This document shows positions 1 to 4,989 of a DNA stretch of 7,658 nucleotides, one piece after another. A program made the translations under genes and the position numbers. Positions within the stretch are counted from its first letter, which is position 1. The number at the start of each line of letters is the position of its first letter. Origin of the DNA: Gammaproteobacteria bacterium (lineage in GTDB: Bacteria > Pseudomonadota > Gammaproteobacteria > HK1); NCBI GenBank assembly GCA_020444775.1, contig JAGRHX010000286.1, positions 1 through 7,658 on the forward strand. Direction: 5' to 3'. The notes below the pieces were generated by a model that was not told the DNA's origin, searched no databases, and saw only the letters and a program-made list of their open reading frames with translations.

Positions 1-506
1 TGCGGATCTGCAAGGAGGAGAGCTTTCACCAGCGGCAGGGCTACGAGATCATCCTGACCCTGGCCCGCGGCAGCCGGGCCCAGAAGGACATGGCCCAGGA
101 CGCCTTGAACCGCTGGTGGTGGCCGACGCTGATGATGTTCGGTCCACACGATTCGGAGTCGGCGCACAGCGCGCAGTCGATGCGCTGGAAGATCAAGCGT
201 CAGTCCAACGACGAGCTACGGCAGAAGTTCGTCGACCAGAGCGTGCCACAGGCGACGTTCGCCGGACTGACGATCCCGGATCCGGATCTGCGCTGGAACG
301 CCGATCGTGGCCACTACGATTTCGGGGAGATCGACTGGGACGAGTTCAAACGTGTGATCGCCGGGGACGGGCTGTGTAATCGCCAGCGTCTGAGCCATCA
401 CCGCCAGGCCCGCGACGAAGGCCGCTGGGTAATCGAGGCCGCCCGCGCCCACGAGGCCAGACGACGTGCGCGGACCGACGGCGGCGATGCACCGACGGCG
501 GCCTGA
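1..506 (+). CDS. paaA: Phenylacetyl-CoA 1,2-epoxidase subunit A, 3' part (5' end outside window)
   Basis: This is the catalytic large subunit of ring-1,2-phenylacetyl-CoA epoxidase, the soluble cytoplasmic diiron monooxygenase that converts phenylacetyl-CoA to its ring epoxide. The frame is open from base 3, and 167 residues are visible before the TGA at 504-506. The family length is about 310 residues, so roughly the N-terminal half lies to the left. An ExxH diiron-ligand motif (EESFH, bases 15-29) opens the visible part. It is followed by the highly characteristic stretches QDALNRWWWPTLMMFGP, MRWKIKRQSNDELRQKFVD and GHYDFGEIDWDEF, which match known PaaA proteins almost residue for residue. 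It is the first gene of a paaABCDE set, with paaB starting 36 bp downstream. The C-terminal tail is Arg/Ala-rich and looks unremarkable. No frameshift or lost ligand is visible. Confidence 0.96.
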   Translation, partial: RICKEESFHQRQGYEIILTLARGSRAQKDMAQDALNRWWWPTLMMFGPHDSESAHSAQSMRWKIKRQSNDELRQKFVDQSVPQATFAGLTIPDPDLRWNADRGHYDFGEIDWDEFKRVIAGDGLCNRQRLSHHRQARDEGRWVIEAARAHEARRRARTDGGDAPTAA

Positions 507-542
507 TCGGCGCGTTGCGGCATACCACAGGACCACCCGACG

Positions 543-872
543 ATGAGCGAACGCGACCCGACCCACGGTGCCGACCACCCCGCCGACGAGCACGCGCCGA
601 TGCCGTTGTTCGAGGTCTTCATCCGCTCGCGCCGTGGGCTGGACCACAAGCACGTCGGCAGCCTGCACGCCGAGGATGCCGAACAAGCGCTGGAGTATGC
701 CCGCGACTGTTATACCCGTCGTGGTGAAGGCGTGAGCATCTGGGTGGTGCGCTCCAGCGACATCGTCGCCTCTCAGGAGGAGGACACGGCGTCGTTCTAC
801 GATCCCATGGACGACAAACCGTACCGGCATGCGACCCATTACAGGCTGCCGGACGAAGTCGACAACATGTGA
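543..872 (+). CDS. paaB: Phenylacetyl-CoA 1,2-epoxidase subunit B
   Basis: A small non-catalytic subunit that bridges PaaA-PaaC heterodimers in the phenylacetyl-CoA epoxidase complex. The 109-residue product contains the family signature nearly throughout: PLFEVFIRSRRGLDHKHVGS (residues 21-40), YTRRGEGVSIWVV (about 57-69), and a C-terminal FYDPMDDKPYRHATHYRLPD segment. PaaB is usually about 95 residues, so this one has an N-terminal extension of roughly 14 residues rich in Asp, His and Pro. I chose the ATG at 543 because an AGGA lies 10 nt upstream (529-532). The alternative ATG at 600 (MPLFEVF) has no visible ribosome binding site and would cut just before the conserved core. Flanked by paaA and paaC with short gaps, it is surely co-transcribed. 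Confidence 0.96.
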   Translation: MSERDPTHGADHPADEHAPMPLFEVFIRSRRGLDHKHVGSLHAEDAEQALEYARDCYTRRGEGVSIWVVRSSDIVASQEEDTASFYDPMDDKPYRHATHYRLPDEVDNM

Positions 873-902
873 CCGGTCGAGCACGACAGGACCGACGTTT
901 CG

Positions 903-1694
903 ATGAGCGAGCAGACAGAGACCGTAGCGACGAACGCGAGCACGACCCGGGCCCGGGTCGACTATGCCATCGCGCTCGGCGACGACGCCCTGGTGCTCGG
1001 TCAACGTCTGACCGAGTGGTGCAGCCGTGCGCCGTATCTGGAAGAGGATCTGGCTCTGGCGAACGTCGCGCTGGACTTCATCGGTCGTGCCCGGCTGTTC
1101 TACACCCATGCCGGACAGCTCGAGGCACGTGGTCGCAGCGAGGACGACATCGCCTTTCTGCGTGACGCGCGTGAATACACCAATCTGCTCATCCACGAGC
1201 TGCCCCGTGGCGACTTCGCCTTCACCATGGTCCGCCAGTACCTGATCGATGCCTTCAACGTGCCATTTCTGGAGGCGCTGTGCGACAGCGATGACCCCCA
1301 GCTCGCGGCCATCGCCGAGAAGACGCTGAAGGAGTCCCGCTATCACCTGCGGCGTAGCCGCGAGTGGGTGGTGCGGCTGGGGGACGGCACCGACGAGAGT
1401 CAGCAGCGCACCCAGGGCGCGCTGCGGAGCCTGTGGGGCTACACACCGGAGCTGTTCCAGATGACGCCTCTCGAGCTGACCTTGCTGGAGCAAGGCATCG
1501 CGGTCGATCGCGCGGCGCTGCGCGATGTCTGGCAAGACCACGTGGACAGCTGCCTGCGGGAAGCGAGCTTGCAGCGACCGACCGAGCAATGGCAGGTCAG
1601 CGGTGGTCGCGACGGTATACATACCGAGCACCTCGCCCCGATGCTGGCACAGATGCAATACCTGCAGCGTGCCTACCCCGGGCTGCAATGGTAG
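903..1694 (+). CDS. paaC: Phenylacetyl-CoA 1,2-epoxidase subunit C
   Basis: The structural, catalytically inactive ferritin-like partner of PaaA in the epoxidase. The 263-residue product is close to the family length of about 250. Recognisable stretches are YAIALGDDALVLGQRLTEWC (21-40), LEEDLALANVALDFIGRARL (46-65), NLLIHELPRGDFAFTMVRQY (94-113), KESRYHLRRSREWVVRLGDG (143-162) and the C-terminal block HTEHLAPMLAQMQYLQR (240-256) ending in LQW. The first 15 or so residues, rich in Thr and Ser, extend beyond the usual start. The ATG at 903 is preceded by AGGA at 888-891, which is 11 nt away. The gene lies 30 bp after paaB and ends 10 bp before paaD, so translational coupling to paaD is likely. 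The N-terminal extension is the only deviation seen. Confidence 0.97.
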   Translation: MSEQTETVATNASTTRARVDYAIALGDDALVLGQRLTEWCSRAPYLEEDLALANVALDFIGRARLFYTHAGQLEARGRSEDDIAFLRDAREYTNLLIHELPRGDFAFTMVRQYLIDAFNVPFLEALCDSDDPQLAAIAEKTLKESRYHLRRSREWVVRLGDGTDESQQRTQGALRSLWGYTPELFQMTPLELTLLEQGIAVDRAALRDVWQDHVDSCLREASLQRPTEQWQVSGGRDGIHTEHLAPMLAQMQYLQRAYPGLQW

Positions 1695-1704
1695 CGGGTC
1701 AAAC

Positions 1705-2208
1705 ATGACCACACGCGACTGCTCGAACCCCACACAGGCCGCCTTGTCGATCGATGAGGTCTGGCAGATCCTGGAAGCGGTACGCGATCCCGAGATCCCG
1801 GTGCTCTCGATCCAGGACCTGGGCGTGCTGCGCGAGATTCACTTCGAGGACGGTGAGCTGCGGGTGACGATCACACCGACCTACTCCGGCTGTCCGGCCA
1901 TGGACCGGATCCGCGAACAGATCAATGAGGTCCTCGCCGCGCGTGGCATCGACTCGGTACGTATCCTGACCCGGCTGAGCCCGGCATGGAGCAGTGATTG
2001 GTTGAGCGAACGTGGCAAGGCTCGCCTCGAACGCTACGGTATCGCGCCACCACGGGCCTCGGCAGCGGGCCGGGCTCCGGTCGTGCCCTGCCCCAGATGT
2101 CACGCCACCGACACGCGCCTTGTCAGCGAATTCGGCTCCACCGCCTGCAAGGCATTGTATAGCTGCAACAGCTGTCTCGAGCCCTTCGACTATTTCAAAT
2201 GCCTGTGA
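1705..2208 (+). CDS. paaD: PaaD, DUF59/MIP18-like Fe-S maturation factor of the epoxidase
   Basis: A protein needed for phenylacetyl-CoA epoxidase activity in vivo, not a stable part of the core complex. From its SUF/MIP18-like (DUF59) fold it is thought to help metal or Fe-S centre assembly. The 167-residue product matches the family length of about 165. Residues 15-100 are the DUF59 domain, with the DPEIPV motif at 28-33 and TPTYSGCPA at 57-65 including the reactive-type Cys63. The C-terminal third is a PaaD-specific cysteine-rich region with C129 and C132 (CPRC), C148, C154 and C157 (CNSC) and C166, suited to binding zinc or a cluster. The start at 1705 is 10 bp after the paaC stop. The frame stays open upstream to 1525, but that part reads antinatural sequence inside paaC, and family alignment begins near the ATG at 1705. 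No strong ribosome binding site is visible, consistent with coupling to paaC. Confidence 0.95.
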   Translation: MTTRDCSNPTQAALSIDEVWQILEAVRDPEIPVLSIQDLGVLREIHFEDGELRVTITPTYSGCPAMDRIREQINEVLAARGIDSVRILTRLSPAWSSDWLSERGKARLERYGIAPPRASAAGRAPVVPCPRCHATDTRLVSEFGSTACKALYSCNSCLEPFDYFKCL

Positions 2209-2248
2209 GCGCCGACGCTCGCGGCGGGGACGAGGCATCGCCACCCAC

Positions 2249-3340
2249 ATGAGCACGCGTTTTCATCCACTGACCATCCTGCGAGTCAGCCCGCAGACCG
2301 AGCACGCGGTCTGCGTGGAACTGATGCCCGCGCCGCAAGCTCGGAGCCTGTTCGACTTCGAGCAGGGGCAGTATCTCACCTTGCAGGCCGATATCGACGG
2401 CCAACCCTGCACGCGCAGCTATTCGATCTGTTCACGCCGCGGCGAGATGCCCCTGTCGATCGCCATCAAACGCATCGAGGGCGGTCATTTCTCGACCTGG
2501 GCACAAACCGGCCTGCAGCCCGGTCAGCAGGTTCTGGCCATGCCACCCGCCGGCAGCTTCAACACCGCCCTAGACCCGGGGCGCCGACGTCGTTATCTGT
2601 GTGTCGCCGCCGGCAGCGGTATCACACCGATCCTCTCGAACCTGCGCACCATCCTCCACGAAGAGCCTTTGAGCGAGCTAACGCTGGTCTACGGCAACCA
2701 GCGCACCGCCAGCATCATGTTCAAGGAAGAGCTGAGCTTTGTGAAGAATCGCTACATGAGCCGCTTCCACTGGATCAACGTCCTCAGCCGCGAGGTCCAG
2801 GATGCCCAGGTGCTGAACGGGCGCATCGACAACCGCAAGGGCGCCGAGCTCGTGCGCGCCCGGCTCATCGACATCGCACACTGCGACGAGTTCTTCCTGT
2901 GCGGTCCGCAGGCGATGATCGCCGAGGTCTCCAGGGGCCTGCGTGCCGAAGGTGTGGCCCAGGCGCATATCCACTACGAGCTGTTCCATGCGAGCGCCGA
3001 CGACGCGCGCACGGTCATCCGCAAACACCAGGCGCGGGCGGCACTGCACGCGGGACACATCAGCCGGGTCCGCGTCACCCTGGACGGGCGCTCGACGATC
3101 ATCGAGGTGGGAGCCGACGGCGAGAACCTCCTCGACGCAGCGTTGGCCGCCGGACTGGATGCGCCCTTCGGCTGCAAGGGCGGGGTATGCGCGACCTGCA
3201 AGTCCCGGCTGGTCAGCGGCGAGGTGGAGATGGACCTCGATCACGCGCTCAGCGACGAGCAGATCGCGAGCGGTCTGATTCTGACCTGCCAGTCGCACCC
3301 GGTGTCGGACAGCGTGCACATCGATTTCGACGCTGTCTGA
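2249..3340 (+). CDS. paaE: Phenylacetyl-CoA 1,2-epoxidase reductase subunit E
   Basis: The cytoplasmic oxidoreductase that moves electrons from NAD(P)H via FAD and a [2Fe-2S] cluster to the PaaA diiron centre. The 363-residue product (family about 356) has the expected order. An FAD-binding FNR-type barrel has its RSYS flavin motif at 56-59. The NAD(P)-binding domain shows AAGSGITP at 120-127 and the CGP turn at 218-220. A C-terminal plant-type ferredoxin domain (about 271-363) has cluster ligands C309, C314, C317 and C347, in C-x4-C-x2-C-x29-C spacing. The ATG at 2249 was chosen because family similarity starts at FHPLTILRV. The open frame upstream overlaps paaD in another frame and shows no resemblance to any reductase. 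The gap from paaD is 40 bp. This is the last gene of the operon, with a hairpin beginning directly after the stop codon. Confidence 0.97.
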   Translation: MSTRFHPLTILRVSPQTEHAVCVELMPAPQARSLFDFEQGQYLTLQADIDGQPCTRSYSICSRRGEMPLSIAIKRIEGGHFSTWAQTGLQPGQQVLAMPPAGSFNTALDPGRRRRYLCVAAGSGITPILSNLRTILHEEPLSELTLVYGNQRTASIMFKEELSFVKNRYMSRFHWINVLSREVQDAQVLNGRIDNRKGAELVRARLIDIAHCDEFFLCGPQAMIAEVSRGLRAEGVAQAHIHYELFHASADDARTVIRKHQARAALHAGHISRVRVTLDGRSTIIEVGADGENLLDAALAAGLDAPFGCKGGVCATCKSRLVSGEVEMDLDHALSDEQIASGLILTCQSHPVSDSVHIDFDAV

Positions 3341-3364
3341 GGCGCGCGCTGCTCAGCGCGTGCC
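3341..3364. terminator. GC-rich hairpin on convergent stop codons, candidate bidirectional terminator
   Basis: Bases 3341-3350 pair with 3355-3364 to give a 10-bp stem (nine Watson-Crick pairs and one G-U) with the four-base loop GCTC. It begins at the base after the paaE stop and contains the stop codon of the minus-strand gene (TCA at 3353-3355 on the + strand). No T-tract follows on either side, so it is not a textbook intrinsic terminator. The symmetry and the position between convergent genes with only 12 bp between stop codons favour a bidirectional transcription stop or 3'-end stabiliser. Confidence 0.5.
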
Positions 3365-3808
3365 GCGCAGGATCAGCGCGTCCGACACGTCCTGGCAGGA
3401 ATACTCCCGGTCCAGGCCGTAGATGGTGATGTCGGCCGGCCGCGTGCCGCCATCGCCGCCACCGAGGGAACGCAGCATCCGTTCGCACCACGCGCGAGCG
3501 CTCTTCAGCTGCTGCGCCGACAAGCCACCCGCCGAGTCCCGCCCGGTCGCCGGGTCCCGCCCAATCGCCTGGTCGCGCATGGTCAGCTCGGCAAACGAAT
3601 CGTGTGTTACCTGTTTGCCTGCTCCCTGTTTGGACAGCTCCCGGTCGGACACCGGTCCCGCAACCGTCGAAGGCGCAGGAGCTGTCTCGGCGTCCACCGG
3701 CCGTGCCGTTGAGTCGCGCGCACCACCCCAGATAAGGACCACGATCGATAGCAACATGCCTATCGAGCGGATCGAGCGACACCAGGGAGCAGATTCTTGT
3801 CTGGTCAT
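3353..3808 (-). CDS. Hypothetical small secreted or membrane-anchored protein with hexapeptide repeats
   Basis: I do not recognise this 151-residue protein. The first 12 residues contain two Arg, and residues about 13-29 are strongly hydrophobic (IRSIGMLLSIVVLIWGGA), so it carries a signal peptide or N-terminal anchor facing the periplasm. Residues 35-70 are a low-complexity Ala/Pro/Thr/Ser linker. Residues 78-95 are three tandem RDxAxG hexapeptides. The C-terminal 55 residues look folded and hold two cysteines (C108, C138) that could form a disulfide. G/C-rich third positions in the C-terminal half support real coding. I chose the ATG at 3808 because the signal-like segment follows directly and an AGG lies 9 nt upstream. 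The frame is open to an ATG at 3994, but the extra residues are Arg/Gly-rich and look non-coding. The gene converges on paaE and diverges from the carbonic anhydrase gene. Confidence 0.6.
   Translation of the reverse strand: MTRQESAPWCRSIRSIGMLLSIVVLIWGGARDSTARPVDAETAPAPSTVAGPVSDRELSKQGAGKQVTHDSFAELTMRDQAIGRDPATGRDSAGGLSAQQLKSARAWCERMLRSLGGGDGGTRPADITIYGLDREYSCQDVSDALILRGTR
3524..3577 (-). repeat. Three tandem 18-bp in-frame repeats (RDxAxG hexapeptide)
   Basis: On the minus strand three successive 18-bp units encode RDQAIG, RDPATG and RDSAGG, residues 78-95 of the small secreted protein. The units keep the GAC and GCG codons and vary at the third and fifth residues. This looks like an imperfect in-frame duplication that extends a linker between the N-terminal anchor and the C-terminal domain. 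Confidence 0.7.
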
Positions 3809-3831
3809 GTCCGTGAGCCTGTGTTGTTCAT
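3805..3831 (-). CDS. Possible eight-codon upstream reading frame (uORF) with ATGA overlap
   Basis: An ATG at 3831-3829 opens a frame reading MNNTGSRT. Its TGA (3807-3805) overlaps the ATG of the secreted-protein gene in the arrangement ATGA. A strong Shine-Dalgarno sequence, GGGGAGG (3844-3838), lies 6 nt before this small ATG, which is better placed than anything before the main start. If translated, it would deliver ribosomes to the main gene by termination-reinitiation. It could equally be chance in a GC-rich leader. The peptide shows no run of repeated codons of the kind seen in attenuator leaders. Confidence 0.3.
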   Translation of the reverse strand: MNNTGSRT

Positions 3832-3984
3832 GCCGCGCCTCCCCACCAGTCACAACAGATCCCCGGCGCGCGGACGCGCCGTGGCCTGCGTCAACTGCGC
3901 CAAGCGGCGAATCAACTGGCAAAGCAACCGGGAAATCTTCCCGTCGCGTCCAGATACCAGGCCGGGTCGAGACGACTTCGCTCC

Positions 3985-4014
3985 TGCATAGCATGGCGCC
4001 ACGCTGTCTGGCAA
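3985..4014 (-). promoter_or_regulatory. Candidate sigma70 promoter for the small secreted-protein gene
   Basis: Reading the minus strand, TTGCCA (4014-4009, five of six matches to TTGACA) is separated by 18 bp from TATGCA (3990-3985, four of six matches to TATAAT). Transcription would start near 3978, giving a leader of about 170 nt that contains the uORF. No transcript evidence is available, and such matches occur by chance. Confidence 0.35.
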
Positions 4015-4166
4015 AGGCAGCGCGGTACGGCGACGCAATCGACGCTCGAATCGCCTGATGCGCGACGCAACAGGAAGCAGACGCCGCGGGCGGCTACCGA
4101 AGGCGCGGGTCCGAAGCCGGGAAGACGTCCCGGGTCGCGGCTCGTACGCCGCCCGGGCCGGGTGCC

Positions 4167-4185
4167 GCGCCGCGCTGCGCGGCGC
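4167..4185. repeat. Perfect 9-bp inverted repeat with 1-nt centre
   Basis: GCGCCGCGC (4167-4175) and its reverse complement GCGCGGCGC (4177-4185) flank a single T. As RNA this folds as an 8-bp stem with a CTG loop. It lies 17 bp upstream of the -10-like TAAGCT before the carbonic anhydrase gene, so it overlaps where a -35 element or an operator would be. No T-tract follows. It may be an operator, a terminator remnant, or simply GC-rich self-complementarity. Confidence 0.45.
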
Positions 4186-4202
4186 TTGGCGCGACGGCCG
4201 TG

Positions 4203-4208
4203 TAAGCT
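4203..4208 (+). promoter_or_regulatory. Candidate -10 element of the carbonic anhydrase gene
   Basis: TGTAAGCT (4201-4208) with the core TAAGCT lies 44 bp before the carbonic anhydrase start codon and is one of the few non-GC-rich spots here. A related GCTAAGCT occurs before the next gene at 4934-4941. No good -35 hexamer is found 16-18 bp upstream, so this is a weak call. Confidence 0.25.
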
Positions 4209-4252
4209 GCCCGGGCAGTTCACCATCCAGCTCACAGGACCTTCGCAGAACG

Positions 4253-4894
4253 ATGATTCCAGCACTCGAGGCACTTCAGCGACTGCGCATGGGCAACCAG
4301 CGCTACGTCAGTGAGATGCAGGGCAGCAGCGCGTCGACGGGTCGTGACCGACGCCACGAGCTGGTCGCGGGACAGCATCCCTTCGCGATCATCCTGGGTT
4401 GCTCGGATTCACGGGTGCCCGCCGAGATCATCTTTGATCAAGGACTGGGTGATCTGTTCGTGATCCGGGTCGCCGGAAACGTGGTCGCGCCGTCCCAGAT
4501 CGGCAGCGTCGAGTTCGCGGCCAGCCGCTTCGGCACACGTCTGGTGGTGGTCCTAGGTCACTCCTTCTGTGGCGCGGTGCAGGCCACGCTGGAGGAGCTC
4601 GAGCAACCGGCGCATGACCGCTCGGAGACGCTCAGCTCGATCGTCGACCGTATCCGACCGTCGGTCGAGCCCTTGCTGGGGACCAGTCTGCGAGAGCAAC
4701 CCGATTCCCTGCTCGAGCACGCGGTGCGCGCGAACATCCGTGCCTCGGCAAACCAGCTCCGCCACGGTTCGCAGCTGCTCGAAACCATGATCGGTCGAGA
4801 GGGTCTGTTGGTGGTCGGCGCCGAGTACTCGCTGCGTAGCGGGGCGGTCGAGTTCTTCGACGGGCTGCCAGGCGGGGCATTGCTCGACTGCTGA
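4253..4894 (+). CDS. Beta-class carbonic anhydrase
   Basis: A zinc enzyme that interconverts CO2 and bicarbonate in the cytoplasm, supplying bicarbonate to carboxylases and helping pH balance. The 213-residue product shows all beta-class hallmarks. The sequence CSDSRVPAE gives Zn ligand C50 with the D52/R54 dyad, and GHSFCGAV supplies Zn ligands H103 and C106. The conserved scaffold GDLFVIRVAGN lies at 66-76 and GSVEFAA at 84-90. The N-terminal ALEALQRLRMGNQRYV helix is typical, and the C-terminal GAEYSLRSGAVEFF strand fits the family. The ATG at 4253 was chosen because the family helix begins there; AGGA at 4236-4239 is 13 nt away, a long spacing. The frame is open upstream to 4058 but reads Arg/Gly-rich non-family sequence. 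The DUF2339 gene follows 92 bp later in the same direction and may be partly co-transcribed. I give no gene symbol because the subclade (can, cynT and others) is not resolved. Confidence 0.95.
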   Translation: MIPALEALQRLRMGNQRYVSEMQGSSASTGRDRRHELVAGQHPFAIILGCSDSRVPAEIIFDQGLGDLFVIRVAGNVVAPSQIGSVEFAASRFGTRLVVVLGHSFCGAVQATLEELEQPAHDRSETLSSIVDRIRPSVEPLLGTSLREQPDSLLEHAVRANIRASANQLRHGSQLLETMIGREGLLVVGAEYSLRSGAVEFFDGLPGGALLDC

Positions 4895-4935
4895 GCGGCG
4901 GACACATCGATTTCGGTCTCGACGGCGATTCAGGC

Positions 4936-4941
4936 TAAGCT
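4936..4941 (+). promoter_or_regulatory. Candidate -10 element of the DUF2339 gene
   Basis: GCTAAGCT (4934-4941, core TAAGCT) lies 45 bp before the TTG start, almost the same distance as the related element before the carbonic anhydrase gene. A weak TTTCGG/TTCGGT (4911-4917) sits about where a -35 would be. Two genes sharing the element at equal distance raises the odds that it is real, but the match to consensus is modest. Confidence 0.3.
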
Positions 4942-4973
4942 CCCGCTCCCCGGGACAACGTCCGCCGACGGCA

Positions 4974-4989
4974 GGGAGTCGACAGCTTG
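4974..4989 (+). promoter_or_regulatory. Shine-Dalgarno site that fixes a TTG start
   Basis: GGGAG at 4974-4978 lies 8 nt before TTG at 4987-4989. This spacing, together with the conserved N-terminal coiled coil that follows, decides the non-ATG start of the DUF2339 gene. Confidence 0.65.

Larger units (their letters stand above)
3809..4252. other. 444-bp divergent non-coding region
   Basis: This stretch separates the divergent small secreted-protein gene (minus) and the carbonic anhydrase gene (plus). It holds the uORF and candidate promoter of the former, and a perfect inverted repeat, a -10-like element and an AGGA site before the latter. Bases about 4060-4185 are extremely GC-rich. Open frames crossing it on both strands lack family resemblance and have Arg/Gly/Pro-rich composition typical of spurious reading in GC-rich DNA. 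I see no tRNA, rRNA, riboswitch or transposon remnant here. Confidence 0.6.

Noticed and set aside
1525..1704. A longer start for paaD inside paaC
   Set aside because: The extra 60 residues read paaC in another frame and are Ser/Cys/Arg-rich with no PaaD similarity. Family alignment begins at the ATG at 1705.
216..1733. A 505-codon open frame on the minus strand opposite paaA, paaB and paaC
   Set aside because: It lies entirely antisense to three well-conserved genes and shows no family resemblance. Long antisense frames are expected where codons are G/C-biased at the third position.
2012..2248. A longer start for paaE overlapping paaD
   Set aside because: The added 79 residues are low-complexity Arg/Ser/Ala sequence from paaD in another frame. 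Reductase similarity begins just after the ATG at 2249.
1699..2256. A 185-codon minus-strand open frame opposite paaD
   Set aside because: Complete overlap with paaD, whose DUF59 and cysteine motifs establish the coding strand.
2599..3429. A 276-codon plus-strand frame inside paaE
   Set aside because: Arg/Gly/Pro-rich shadow of paaE, which has intact FAD, NAD and [2Fe-2S] motifs.
3249..3782. A minus-strand frame overlapping the paaE end and the small secreted-protein gene
   Set aside because: It overlaps two better-supported genes and lacks a signal peptide, a ribosome site or recognisable motifs.
3423..4058. A 211-codon plus-strand frame antisense to the small secreted-protein gene
   Set aside because: Arg/Ser/Pro-rich with no motif. 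The minus-strand alternative has an export signal and better codon use, though this choice is less certain than the others.
4062..4070. Direct repeat GCGACGCAA (4030-4038 and 4062-4070)
   Set aside because: Nine bases at 32-bp spacing in GC-rich DNA is within chance expectation, and no flanking element suggests an attachment site or regulator binding.
3912..4274. A 120-codon minus-strand frame across the divergent region
   Set aside because: It runs over the carbonic anhydrase start, is rich in Arg and Gly, and no convincing ribosome site or family was seen.
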